From contig NZ_CP013341.1 of NCBI RefSeq assembly GCF_001455205.1, positions 3,224,001-3,288,000 of the forward strand: a stretch of DNA of 64,000 bases, given 5' to 3'. The translations under genes and the position numbers were made by a program. Below the pieces are notes generated by a model. The model made no database searches. It saw nothing but the letters and a program-made list of their open reading frames with translations, and was not told the DNA's origin. Of this stretch, positions 1 to 9,207 are shown in pieces. Each line of letters opens with the position of its first letter. Position 1 is the stretch's first letter. The stretch comes from Nitrosomonas ureae. Lineage in GTDB: Bacteria > Pseudomonadota > Gammaproteobacteria > Burkholderiales > Nitrosomonadaceae.

Positions 1-172
1 TCTGTTCTAGTCGCGCTTTCACAGACTCTAGCGGCGAATCATCTTCACGCGCATAGTGATGATGATCAGGATCCAGCGCCTCATGAAGGGTGCGGATATC
101 CATTGCCGGCAGCGCCGCTTTCTCAGCTTCAGTCAGCAGTAGCGCGTCTATATACTCAGTTGCCTTATTCAT
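1..172 (-). CDS. opgH: Glucans biosynthesis glucosyltransferase H, N-terminal fragment
   Basis: Partial gene: the start lies here and the rest runs off the left edge. OpgH (MdoH) is the inner-membrane glycosyltransferase that polymerises the beta-1,2-glucan backbone of osmoregulated periplasmic glucans. The 57 visible codons begin MNKATEYIDALL and include the block AREDDSPLESVKARLEQ, which I recognise as the cytoplasmic N-terminus of enterobacterial MdoH. The ATG overlaps the last codons of opgG by 8 bases, as in the E. coli mdoGH operon, so translation is probably coupled. This N-terminal region is poorly conserved between distant OpgH proteins, so its close match to Enterobacterales is unexpected beside Nitrosomonas-type genes. 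The catalytic domain is outside the window. Confidence 0.85.
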   Translation of the reverse strand, partial: MNKATEYIDALLLTEAEKAALPAMDIRTLHEALDPDHHHYAREDDSPLESVKARLEQ

Positions 173-1718
173 CGGCAGGTAGCTGATAGCTCCAGGTTTC
201 ACTTAGCGTCTGATCACCGTTGACTAGCGCAGCGCGCATCTCAGTGATTTTCTTCACATCTTTCACTTGTATGCGCAACATCAGGCGCCAGCCTTTAATG
301 ACCGGGTTGTAACGTGCGCTGCTCTCGACGATCTCACCGTTGTCATCAATACTGGCCTGAACCGTAACAGGAGTATTCTGCGGTAGCTTCTTCATCTCCG
401 CGCCAGTGAAATCGACGACGAAGGCGATCGTGCCATCAGGTCGACGAATAAGATTGGACTGTTTTACATCACCCGTTGAACGACGGGTCTGCATGACATA
501 CGCGTTACCCGGCTCATGCAGTTTGTCTTCGTCACGGCTGAAAGTGATGGTGTAGTTGAAGTTCATCTCTTTACCAGCTTCCGGCAGTTGATCCGGCGTC
601 CAGAAAGCGACAATGTTGTCATTGGTTTCGTCGTTGGTCGGAATTTCCACCAGCTCGACTCTACCTTTGCCCCATTCCCCTTTCGGCGTTATCCACGCGC
701 TCGGACGTAGATCGTAACGGTCATCCAGATCCTCAAAACGTGAGAATTGGCGGCCACGTTGCAGCAGACCAAAGCCTTGCGGATTTTCCATGGAGAAACT
801 GCTGATGGCCAGATATTTCGGGTTGTTCAGCGGACGCCAGATCCACTCTCCATTGCCGGCGTGAATGGAGAGGCCGTTAGAATCATGTAACTCAGGACGG
901 AAGTTTGTCGTCGGAGAAGGCTGGTTAGAGCCAAACAGGAACATGCTCGTCAACGGCGCAACGCCCAGCTTGCCGACCCTGTCGCGCAGATAAACTTTCG
1001 ACTGGACGTCGACCACGATATCGCGATCCAGAATCATGACAAAGCGGTAAGCGCCCGTCGCACGCGGAGAGTCGAGTAGCGCATAGATTGTCAAGTGCTT
1101 GTCAGTCGGTTTAGGCCGCTCGATCCAGAATTCTCGGAATCGGGGAAACTCTTCGCCGGAAGGCAGAGCGGTATCGATAGCGAGGCCGCGTGCGGAAAGA
1201 CCATAAAACTGGCCTGCGCCAATCACGCGGAAATAACTGGCGCCGAGCATACTGAGAATTTCGTCGTTTTTATCTTTGCTATTGATCGGATACAGCACTT
1301 TGAAGCCGGCAAAACCAAGATCTTGCACCGTGTCTTTGTCATACTCGACATTGCCGAAATTGAAATAATCAGAACTGTATTTGATTTTATGTACCGACGT
1401 GGCGGTTACTTCATTAATTTCGACGGGCGTATCGAAGTACATGCCCTGGTGGTAAAACTCAAGCTTGAATGGAGTCTTCAGATTACTCCAGTAAGCTTTA
1501 TCATGATTAAACTGAATCTGCTGATAATCCGCATATTTCATATTGCGGAAAAGGGAAGGCAAGTTGCTTTTCGGCGCTTCATAGCTTTTTTCGGCTAGTG
1601 ATTGAGCCTGTTTTGCGACATCATCGATGGTAAAGGCCCAAGCCGACGAGGCATGCAGGGCCAACATCACTACCGCGCCCAACCAACACATTTTCATCAT
1701 TTGTGGTTTATGTTTCAT
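165..1718 (-). CDS. opgG: Glucans biosynthesis protein G (periplasmic)
   Basis: OpgG (MdoG) is a periplasmic protein needed to build or branch osmoregulated periplasmic glucans. At 517 residues it is full length for the family. A signal peptide is visible (residues ~7-28, hydrophobic core then SSAWA before FTIDD). The start used has a good ribosome site (AGAGGATG) upstream; an internal start at MMKM six residues later corresponds to the E. coli start as I remember it. Long blocks such as FKVLYPINSKDKNDEI and NGEWIWRPLNNPK match the E. coli protein almost word for word. The next gene downstream is opgH, overlapping by 8 bases. Its base composition looks more GC-rich than the AT-rich DNA that follows from about position 1870. 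This is either recent transfer from Enterobacterales or a chimeric join. Confidence 0.95.
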   Translation of the reverse strand: MKHKPQMMKMCWLGAVVMLALHASSAWAFTIDDVAKQAQSLAEKSYEAPKSNLPSLFRNMKYADYQQIQFNHDKAYWSNLKTPFKLEFYHQGMYFDTPVEINEVTATSVHKIKYSSDYFNFGNVEYDKDTVQDLGFAGFKVLYPINSKDKNDEILSMLGASYFRVIGAGQFYGLSARGLAIDTALPSGEEFPRFREFWIERPKPTDKHLTIYALLDSPRATGAYRFVMILDRDIVVDVQSKVYLRDRVGKLGVAPLTSMFLFGSNQPSPTTNFRPELHDSNGLSIHAGNGEWIWRPLNNPKYLAISSFSMENPQGFGLLQRGRQFSRFEDLDDRYDLRPSAWITPKGEWGKGRVELVEIPTNDETNDNIVAFWTPDQLPEAGKEMNFNYTITFSRDEDKLHEPGNAYVMQTRRSTGDVKQSNLIRRPDGTIAFVVDFTGAEMKKLPQNTPVTVQASIDDNGEIVESSARYNPVIKGWRLMLRIQVKDVKKITEMRAALVNGDQTLSETWSYQLPADE

Positions 1719-1986
1719 CAGTTCATCCTCTTTATGTACTTGTACTTATATCGATCCGGTCCATTCTAATGAAAACTCAGGCAGGCCAGCAACAGAATTC
1801 CCTCTTTGTTCAACGCGTTGCACATGGATTAAGCAAGTGAAAATACCCCGTTTTCACTTTGCGTGATTATCAGGTTAAATTCAATCCAAAAATTTTACTT
1901 ATTAATAGTTCTGTACTGCCTTGCTTGCCAGCATTGCCGAGGTGGAACTTGGTCAGCTTGGCGTTCTCGAAGGTGAAGGTGCTTCT

Positions 1987-2820
1987 TCACGCTAATATTT
2001 TACAATTTGATGCGTATGGTGATGATCTTTGACGGGCAGTTGAGCACGGCATAAGAGTCAATTCATGCATCCTGCAGAACCTTGTCCAGATGTTCCTTAG
2101 AGTGTTTGCGTTATCTGATAAATCGATGACATCCTGCGCCATCAGCGTCAAGGTGTTGTCGCCATTACCATACAAGGCGATGGCCTCAATTCCGTGAATT
2201 TTGTCGATCACACCCGATAGATCCAAATTAAAGTTGCTTCCGGTCAATCCTAAAGTATCGGTACCTGTACCACCGTCGACAAGCTCGAAATCACCACTCG
2301 ATATGCGAATGTAATCGTTACCGGCACCACCATCAAACGAATCTGCACCGCCTCGACCGATCATCCGGCCATTGCCTGCCTCGCCACTGAAGCACTCTGG
2401 AGCTTTGGTGCCAATAAAATTATCATCTCCAGACGTACCTTGAAAATATACTTTATCGACTTAGCTGCTGCGCGGCCAAAGATCACATAACTGGAGCCCC
2501 AACTATTACCATTCGGGTCGGTGCCAGGAACTCCCGCAATCACATCATCAAACTCATTTCCATTGATGTTTCCCGCTCTGTTGACCGAGAAGCTCGAGTA
2601 ACTCCCTCCTAACACACCATCTAAACGAAAACCGTTATTACCAATTGAGACTGGATATATCTGTTGCAGCATTTAAACCTGAAGCTTTGCCAAACACTGC
2701 ATAGCTGGAACCGGAAACAAGAATATCGAATACGAGGTCCGCAATCTGCGTGGGAAAACCAAGGATTCTTACGGACTCCAGTGTTGCCGCATCTTTTTCA
2801 CTCCGGACATCATTTATCAA
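1987..2820 (-). pseudogene. Frameshifted FG-GAP / RTX-type calcium-binding repeat protein remnant
   Basis: Three minus-strand frames, read in turn, give one recognisable protein. 2638-2820 contains SGSSYAVFGKASG; 2361-2672 contains NNGFRLDG, an FG-GAP-like INGNEFDDVIAG and GSSYVIFG; 1987-2364 contains RTX-like glycine/aspartate repeats (GGADSFDGGAGNDYI, DGGTGTDTLGL). The frames join near 2650 and near 2455: just beyond the second break the other frame continues VYFQGTSGDDNFIG directly into the RTX repeats. A further shift near 2090 destroys the C-terminus. No intact start is seen, and the N-terminal repeats expected for such proteins are missing. Proteins with integrin-like FG-GAP repeats plus a C-terminal RTX region are usually exported by type I secretion, so this could be a dead substrate of the exporter at 36.4-40.9 kb; that link is inference. 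Between 1900 and 1990 another minus-strand frame reads TFTFENAKLTKFHLGNAG, unidentified. Confidence 0.75.
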
Positions 2821-2985
2821 CAGTAAAAACTATGGGGAAATTATCTGTGGATGTTTTGCGCTGCGGAGGGGAATTACACATCCAGGCTTCTTGATACAGC
2901 AATATATCGATTATAAGTATCTATTTATTTCAATTTCTCATCACATCCCTTTTGAGAATTAATCCGGCAGCATAAGTTTCACAAA

Positions 2986-3014
2986 TAGAAAAATAAACCT
3001 TTTTCACGTATAAT
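2986..3014 (+). promoter_or_regulatory. Predicted sigma-70 promoter of carAB
   Basis: A perfect -10 hexamer TATAAT (3009-3014) is preceded by TAGAAA (2986-2991, four of six matches to TTGACA) with a 17-base spacer. It lies about 85 bases before the carA start and is followed by an untranslated leader. I see no clear PyrR or attenuator structure in the leader. Confidence 0.55.
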
Positions 3015-3097
3015 CCTTTCTTCAATAACCAAGGCATCTAAACGAGTCAGTCCTGGTTCTGTTTTCCAGATTTTGTCAGTTTCCAAGGAGTTTTTCT

Positions 3098-4249
3098 GTG
3101 TCACAACGACCGCATGCCATCCTAGCGCTCGCCGATGGAACAATTTTTCGTGGCGTGTCTATTGGCATTGACGGCATCAAAGCAGGCGAGGTGGCGTTTA
3201 ATACCGCCATAACCGGTTATCAGGAAATATTGACTGATCCGTCTTATTGTCAGCAAATTATCACCTTAACATATCCACACATCGGCAATACCGGGATCAA
3301 TCCAGAAGATTTCGAATCCGGCAATGTCAACAAGGTTCATGCGGCAGGTTTGGTGATTCGCGATCTTCCGTTGATGGCAAGCAGTTTTCGCAAAACCCAT
3401 AATTTATCCGAGTTTCTTCATGAACAAGGGGTCGTTGCCATTGCTGAAATTGATACCCGCAAGCTGACGCGCATCTTGCGCGAAAAAGGCGCACAATCAG
3501 GCTGCATCATGACGGGAGAGATAGATGAGGAAAAAGCATTACAAACTGCAAGAGAGTTTCCCGGATTGTCCGGCATGGATCTCGCCAAAGTGGTCAGTTG
3601 CCATCAATCGTATACCTGGACAGAAGGTGAATGGTCGTTAGAATCCGGTTTTCAGACTCCGGAAAATTTCCAGTTTCACGTTGCAGCTTTTGATTTTGGT
3701 ATCAAGCGCACGATTTTGCGCAAGTTGGCGCAACGTGGCTGCAAGGTAACGGTTTTCCCCGCGCAAACATCCGCCGATGAAATTCTGGCAACGCAACCTG
3801 ATGGCGTATTTCTCTCTAATGGCCCCGGCGACCCTGAACCCTGCGATTACGCCATTTCTGCAACCCAGTCCCTATTGAAAAGCAATATCCCGATCTTTGG
3901 CATCTGCCTGGGTCACCAATTATTGGGATTGGCTAGCGGCGCACGCACCGTAAAAATGAAATTTGGCCATCATGGCGCTAATCACCCGGTACAGGATATC
4001 GTCAGCGGGAAAGTTATCATTACCAGTCAGAATCATGGATTTTCAGTCGATGCTGATACGTTGCCCGCCACGGCACGTATCACGCATGTATCCCTGTTCG
4101 ATGGCAGTTTGCAAGGCTTTGAGTTAATCGACAAGCCGGCGTTTTGTTTTCAGGGACACCCGGAAGCCAGCCCAGGTCCGCACGAGGCTGATTATCTGTT
4201 TGATAAATTCATCAATATGATGCAGCGTCATAAAAATAACCCCCAATAA
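3098..4249 (+). CDS. carA: Carbamoyl-phosphate synthase small (glutaminase) subunit
   Basis: CarA hydrolyses glutamine and channels ammonia to CarB to make carbamoyl phosphate for arginine and pyrimidine synthesis in the cytoplasm. The 383 residues have the usual layout: an N-terminal CarA-specific domain (~1-150) and a class I glutamine amidotransferase domain (~195-375). The nucleophile is Cys270 in GICLGHQ, with the His354/Glu356 pair in HPEASPGP. The start is GTG at 3098, supported by AAGGAG at 3085-3090 with good spacing. carB follows 27 bases later on the same strand, forming the standard carAB operon. Confidence 0.97.
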   Translation: MSQRPHAILALADGTIFRGVSIGIDGIKAGEVAFNTAITGYQEILTDPSYCQQIITLTYPHIGNTGINPEDFESGNVNKVHAAGLVIRDLPLMASSFRKTHNLSEFLHEQGVVAIAEIDTRKLTRILREKGAQSGCIMTGEIDEEKALQTAREFPGLSGMDLAKVVSCHQSYTWTEGEWSLESGFQTPENFQFHVAAFDFGIKRTILRKLAQRGCKVTVFPAQTSADEILATQPDGVFLSNGPGDPEPCDYAISATQSLLKSNIPIFGICLGHQLLGLASGARTVKMKFGHHGANHPVQDIVSGKVIITSQNHGFSVDADTLPATARITHVSLFDGSLQGFELIDKPAFCFQGHPEASPGPHEADYLFDKFINMMQRHKNNPQ

Positions 4250-4276
4250 CCACTACCTGATACCACGTTAGAAAGC

Positions 4277-7200
4277 ATGCCTAAACGTACCGACATTCAA
4301 TCCATACTCATCATCGGCGCCGGCCCCATCATTATCGGCCAGGCCTGTGAGTTTGATTATTCCGGCGTGCAAGCCTGCAAGGCTTTGCGAGAGGAAGGTT
4401 ATCGTATCATTCTGGTCAATTCCAATCCTGCCACCATCATGACTGATCCTGAAATGGCCGACGCCACGTATATCGAGCCCATTACCTGGAACATGATCGA
4501 AAAAATCATTGCAATTGAACGACCACAGGCTTTATTACCCACGATGGGTGGCCAGACTGCGCTGAATTGTGCGCTGGATCTGGTCAAGCACGGTGTATTG
4601 GAAAAATATGATGTTGAACTGATCGGCGCTTCGCGTGAAGCCATTGATATGGCAGAAGATCGCGAAAAATTCAAGCAAGCCATGACTCGCATCGGCTTAG
4701 GCTCCGCCCGCTCTGCGGTGGCGCACAGTATGGAAGAGGCGTTGCAAGTTCAGGCTATGCTGGGTTATCCAGCGATTATTCGCCCTTCCTTCACCATGGG
4801 TGGCAGTGGCGGCGGCATTGCCTATAATCGAGAAGAATTTCTCGATATCTGCGAACGTGGGTTGAAAACCTCCCCTACCAAGGAATTACTGATCGAAGAA
4901 TCCGTGATCGGCTGGAAAGAGTTTGAAATGGAAGTAGTACGGGACAAGAACGATAATTGCATTATTGTCTGCTCCATTGAAAACATCGACCCGATGGGTG
5001 TGCATACCGGTGACTCGATTACAGTAGCGCCCGCACAAACACTGACGGATAAAGAATATCAATTGATGCGCAATGCTTCGATTGCAGTATTGCGTGAAAT
5101 TGGCGTCGAAACCGGTGGTTCCAATGTGCAGTTTGCCATCAATCCTGACAATGGTCGCATGCTGGTAATAGAGATGAATCCACGGGTTTCACGTTCTTCC
5201 GCCTTGGCATCTAAAGCAACCGGGTTTCCGATCGCCAAAATCGCAGCCAAGCTCGCGGTTGGCTATACTCTGAACGAGTTGGGTAATGACATTACTGGGG
5301 GAATTACACCCGCCTCGTTTGAACCGACGATTGATTACGTGGTTACCAAAGTACCACGCTTTGCTTTTGAGAAATTCCCACAAACCAATGATCGCCTGAC
5401 AACACAAATGAAATCCGTCGGTGAAGTCATGGCAATCGGCCGAACATTCCAGGAATCCCTACAAAAAGCCTTACGCGGACTGGAAACCGGTGTTGACGGA
5501 TTAGATGAAAAAACCGACAACCTGGAAACCATCCAAACTGAGCTGGCCAACCCTGGCCCAGAACGAATCTGGTATGTCGCCGATGCTTTTCGTCAAAATC
5601 TTTCACTGGAAGAAATTCATCAGTTGACGCATATCGATATTTGGTTTCTGGCACAAATCGAAGACCTGATTAAACAAGAGCAAGCATTGACAAAAATTCA
5701 GCTGGAAACACTCGATAAACAGGCGTTACGTAAACTAAAGCGCAGCGGTTTTTCCGATCGGCGATTGGCAAAATTACTCTGCACTGATCAAACCGCAGTT
5801 CGTAAACAACGGCATCAGTTTAATTTGCATCCGGTCTACAAACGCGTTGATACTTGTGCGGCCGAATTTGCTACCAGTACAGCTTATCTGTACTCAACCT
5901 ACGAGGATGAATGCGAATCTTACCCCACGGATAAAAAGAAAATTATGGTCTTGGGTGGCGGCCCTAATCGTATCGGCCAGGGGATAGAATTTGATTATTG
6001 TTGCGTTCACGCCGCCTTAGCGTTACGAGAGGACGGATTTGAAACCATCATGGTTAACTGTAATCCGGAGACCGTCTCAACCGATTATGACACCTCAGAT
6101 CGATTATATTTTGAACCACTGACATTAGAAGATGTACTCGAGATCGTCGCCGTGGAAAAACCTGATGGCGTAATTGTACAGTATGGCGGGCAAACGCCTC
6201 TTAAGCTCGCCCGCGACCTGGAAGCCAATGGCGTACCGATTATTGGCACCAGCCCGGACATGATCGATTGCGCCGAAGATCGCGAGCGCTTTCAGAAAAT
6301 GCTCCAGCAATTAGGTTTAATCCAACCCCCTAACCGCACCGTACGCAATCCCGAAGCGGCTCTGATCGCCGCGGAAGAAATTGGCTATCCATTAGTGGTA
6401 CGACCCAGTTATGTATTAGGCGGACGCGCTATGGAAATCGTGCATGAGCGAGCCGATCTGGAACGCTATATGCGTGAAGCCGTTAAAGTTTCCAATGACT
6501 CACCGGTATTGTTAGATCATTTTCTCACGCACGCTACCGAGGTCGATGTCGATGCGATTTGTGACGGCGAAACAGTTCTTATTGGCGGCATCATGGAACA
6601 TATTGAACAGGCAGGCGTACATTCCGGTGATTCTGCGTGTTCGCTGCCAACATTTAATTTACAACCTGAGATACTGGATGAGTTACGTCGGCAAACTGCT
6701 GAAATGGCACGCATGCTAAATGTCGTTGGACTGATGAATGTACAATTTGCGATTCAAGATGATACGGTTTATGTACTTGAAGTCAATCCCCGGGCCTCGC
6801 GTACTGTACCTTTCATTTCCAAAGCAACCGGCATTCAACTCGCCAAAATTTCGGCACGCTGTATGACGGGAAAATCTTTAATCGAGCAAAATGTTACCCA
6901 AGAAGTGATTCCGTCTTATTATTCTGTCAAAGAAGCTGTTTTTCCCTTTATAAAACTTCCCGGTGTTGATACGATATTAGGTCCGGAAATGAAGTCTACC
7001 GGAGAAGTAATGGGTATGGGATCCACTTTTGCGGAAGCTTTTGTTAAATCCCAATTAGCAACCGATGTTCGCCTGCCTGCTTCCGGAAAAATTTTTATTA
7101 GCGTGCGGCGCTCGGATAAATTGCATGCGGTCGAAATCGCACGCAACCTTGCAGAACTCGGCTTCACGCTTTATGCGACGCGAGGCACTGCTGCTGCCAT

Positions 7201-7486
7201 TACAGAAGCTGGAATAGAGGTGATTATCATCAATAAGGTTGCTGAGGGGCGACCGCACATTGTTGACATGATTAAAAATGGTGAAATCAGTTTGATCATT
7301 AACACTGTAAAAAATCAGCGTAGTGCAATACGGGATTCATATTCAATTCGCCATGCTGCACTCCAGGCGAAAGTAACTTACTATACAACTTTAGCCGGTG
7401 CACGTGCTGCCTGTGTAGGCATCACTAACAAACGTGAATTGCAGGTTTATAATCTGCAGAAATTGCATATACAACTCCAAGCGTAG
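4277..7486 (+). CDS. carB: Carbamoyl-phosphate synthase large subunit
   Basis: CarB uses bicarbonate, ammonia delivered by CarA, and two ATP to form carbamoyl phosphate. The 1069 residues show the expected internal duplication: two ATP-grasp halves, each opening with a related segment (LIIGAGPIIIGQACEFDYSG near residue 11 and VLGGGPNRIGQGIEFDYC near residue 557). An oligomerisation region lies between them, and a C-terminal allosteric MGS-like domain (~935-1069) contains GFTLYATRGTAAAI. Length and order match the bacterial family, with no break. The gene is cotranscribed with carA and followed 56 bases later by greA. Confidence 0.98.
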   Translation: MPKRTDIQSILIIGAGPIIIGQACEFDYSGVQACKALREEGYRIILVNSNPATIMTDPEMADATYIEPITWNMIEKIIAIERPQALLPTMGGQTALNCALDLVKHGVLEKYDVELIGASREAIDMAEDREKFKQAMTRIGLGSARSAVAHSMEEALQVQAMLGYPAIIRPSFTMGGSGGGIAYNREEFLDICERGLKTSPTKELLIEESVIGWKEFEMEVVRDKNDNCIIVCSIENIDPMGVHTGDSITVAPAQTLTDKEYQLMRNASIAVLREIGVETGGSNVQFAINPDNGRMLVIEMNPRVSRSSALASKATGFPIAKIAAKLAVGYTLNELGNDITGGITPASFEPTIDYVVTKVPRFAFEKFPQTNDRLTTQMKSVGEVMAIGRTFQESLQKALRGLETGVDGLDEKTDNLETIQTELANPGPERIWYVADAFRQNLSLEEIHQLTHIDIWFLAQIEDLIKQEQALTKIQLETLDKQALRKLKRSGFSDRRLAKLLCTDQTAVRKQRHQFNLHPVYKRVDTCAAEFATSTAYLYSTYEDECESYPTDKKKIMVLGGGPNRIGQGIEFDYCCVHAALALREDGFETIMVNCNPETVSTDYDTSDRLYFEPLTLEDVLEIVAVEKPDGVIVQYGGQTPLKLARDLEANGVPIIGTSPDMIDCAEDRERFQKMLQQLGLIQPPNRTVRNPEAALIAAEEIGYPLVVRPSYVLGGRAMEIVHERADLERYMREAVKVSNDSPVLLDHFLTHATEVDVDAICDGETVLIGGIMEHIEQAGVHSGDSACSLPTFNLQPEILDELRRQTAEMARMLNVVGLMNVQFAIQDDTVYVLEVNPRASRTVPFISKATGIQLAKISARCMTGKSLIEQNVTQEVIPSYYSVKEAVFPFIKLPGVDTILGPEMKSTGEVMGMGSTFAEAFVKSQLATDVRLPASGKIFISVRRSDKLHAVEIARNLAELGFTLYATRGTAAAITEAGIEVIIINKVAEGRPHIVDMIKNGEISLIINTVKNQRSAIRDSYSIRHAALQAKVTYYTTLAGARAACVGITNKRELQVYNLQKLHIQLQA

Positions 7487-7542
7487 ATGAAATTGGATTC
7501 GACTTTTTGAAACAGGATAAAAATGAAAGGTAAAAAATTACA

Positions 7543-8019
7543 ATGAGTACTATTCCGTTAACCGTGGCTGGAGCTGAAGCATTGCGTAAAGAATTGCATG
7601 ATATGAAAACGATTCACCGCCCTGCCGTTATTGCCGCAATTGCAGAAGCACGTGCTCATGGCGACCTTTCAGAAAATGCTGAATATGATGCTGCCAAGGA
7701 AAAACAGGGATTTATTGAAGGGCGCATCGCCGAACTGGAAAGTAAACTTTCTAGCGCACAGATCATTAATCCGGCTCTCATCAATGCGGATGGTGCTTGT
7801 GTTTTCGGTGCCACAGTTGAATTGGAAGATTTGCAAAGTAGCGAGGTGGTGACTTATCAAATCGTAGGAGATGATGAAGCTAACATTAAGGATGGAAAAA
7901 TATCCATCAGCTCTCCCATTTCACGTGCACTTATTGGTAAATATGCAGGGGATATTGCAGAAGTTCATGCGCCTAGCGGTATTCGTGAATACGAAATATT
8001 GGATGTCAAATACATCTAA
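7543..8019 (+). CDS. greA: Transcript cleavage factor GreA
   Basis: GreA rescues backtracked RNA polymerase by stimulating cleavage of the 3' end of the nascent RNA through the secondary channel. The 158 residues show the N-terminal coiled coil with the acidic tip in GDLSENAEYDAAK (residues ~45-57), followed by the FKBP-like C-terminal domain ending in YEILDVKYI. The length equals the family norm. It lies directly after carB in the same direction, an order common in Proteobacteria, and converges with yhbY with only 15 bases between stop codons. Confidence 0.97.
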   Translation: MSTIPLTVAGAEALRKELHDMKTIHRPAVIAAIAEARAHGDLSENAEYDAAKEKQGFIEGRIAELESKLSSAQIINPALINADGACVFGATVELEDLQSSEVVTYQIVGDDEANIKDGKISISSPISRALIGKYAGDIAEVHAPSGIREYEILDVKYI

Positions 8020-8034
8020 ATGTTGCTATCAAAT

Positions 8035-8388
8035 TTAGTTCTGGAAACTTCGCTTGGTGCGAAAAGGTGTTCTGGTCTTTTTTTGTGATGAACGCTCCTG
8101 CTGTTTTTCAGCCTCTTCTGGCCGAGGTCGATAAATAATAAAAATTTTACCAATATGCTGCACAGGTGCAGCATTTAACAGCTGGCATATCTTTTCAAAC
8201 AATTCATTTCTGGCAATCCGATCATCTATCAATACCCTGATTTTAATCAATTCATGGCTTGAAAGCCCACGATTTAATTCTTCTATAACACTAGGGGATA
8301 ATCCTGATTTTCCAATCATCACAACCGGATTCAACGCATGCGCTTGTGCCTTTAATTCACGCCGATGAGCAATAGTTAGTGTTAACAT
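8035..8388 (-). CDS. yhbY: YhbY family RNA-binding protein (CRM domain)
   Basis: A 117-residue protein with a single CRM domain (~1-97), including the family signature VMIGKSGLSPSVIEELNRGL (a GxxG-type loop) and IGKIFIIYRP. YhbY proteins associate with precursors of the large ribosomal subunit. The C-terminus (from ~98) is a basic, Arg/Lys-rich tail (SSQKKTRTPFRTKRS) not always present in the family. It is transcribed divergently from rlmE with only about 30 bases between the two starts, so their promoters overlap. This arrangement between greA and rlmE-ftsH is typical of beta/gammaproteobacteria. Confidence 0.93.
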   Translation of the reverse strand: MLTLTIAHRRELKAQAHALNPVVMIGKSGLSPSVIEELNRGLSSHELIKIRVLIDDRIARNELFEKICQLLNAAPVQHIGKIFIIYRPRPEEAEKQQERSSQKKTRTPFRTKRSFQN

Positions 8389-8418
8389 AAATTCTCTTAA
8401 AACGCATTATTCTACTTG

Positions 8419-9036
8419 ATGAAACGGGCCAAAACCAGTAAAGCTTGGATGAAAGAGCATGTCAATGATTTTTTTGTCAAACAAGCAAAGAAAGAGGGAT
8501 ATCGTTCACGTGCTGCGTATAAGTTGCTTGAAATTACTGAAAAAGATCAAATCCTAAAACCAGGATTGACTGTTGTTGATTTAGGCGCAGCACCCGGCAG
8601 CTGGTCTCAAGTAGCCAGCCATAAAATAGGTCGCGGTGGCAAAGTTATTGCGGTTGATATTCTTGAGATGACGTCGTTACCCGGTGTAGAATTTATTCAA
8701 GGTGATTTTAGAGAAGAATATGTCATCGTTGAATTAAAAAAAAATTTAGGAAATGATCAACTCGATCTTGTCATTTCGGATATGTCACCCAATATGAGTG
8801 GAATCGTTATCAGCGACCAAGCCAGAAGTATGTATTTAGCAGAACTGGCGTTAGCTTTCTCAATGGAACAACTGAACTATGGCGGAAATTTTCTAGTCAA
8901 AGTTTTTCAAGGCAGGGATTTTGATCAATTCCTTTTCGATATGCGTGCTGGATTTAAAAACGTAATTATACGAAAACCTAAAGCATCGCGTGATCGCAGC
9001 AATGAATTGTATTTATTGGGGTTAGGGAAAAAATAA
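8419..9036 (+). CDS. rlmE: 23S rRNA (uridine-2'-O-)-methyltransferase RlmE (FtsJ/RrmJ)
   Basis: RlmE methylates the 2'-O of U2552 in 23S rRNA using S-adenosylmethionine, a late step in 50S maturation. The protein has the Rossmann SAM-binding motif VVDLGAAPGSWSQVA (~residues 53-67) and the catalytic K-D-K-E pattern: RAAYKLLEI, VISDMSPNMSG, FLVKVFQG and the Glu in SNELYLLG. An in-frame TTG lies one codon upstream (8416); the ATG at 8419 is the more likely start, though neither has a strong ribosome site. ftsH follows in the same direction after about 170 bases. Confidence 0.95.
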   Translation: MKRAKTSKAWMKEHVNDFFVKQAKKEGYRSRAAYKLLEITEKDQILKPGLTVVDLGAAPGSWSQVASHKIGRGGKVIAVDILEMTSLPGVEFIQGDFREEYVIVELKKNLGNDQLDLVISDMSPNMSGIVISDQARSMYLAELALAFSMEQLNYGGNFLVKVFQGRDFDQFLFDMRAGFKNVIIRKPKASRDRSNELYLLGLGKK

Positions 9037-9207
9037 TCAGTAAAATCGATCAGAAATGAATGGATCCCCCCAGTGATTACAATAAAAGTTAGTAGTAGGA
9101 TGAGAATCCGATAGCACATTTATTATTAAAAACGAACTATTCTGTTATAGTAAAGAGAAGTTAGAGTAACTAATTGATGATTTTTAGGTGCAAACCAAGG
9201 AGCTATC

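Noticed and set aside
516..1866. Several plus-strand open frames opposite opgG
   Set aside because: They are complementary-strand shadows of a strongly conserved gene, without ribosome sites or family matches.
2963..3097. Pyrimidine attenuator or riboswitch in the carA leader
   Set aside because: Only a promoter and ribosome site are convincing; no stable antiterminator/terminator pair is visible.
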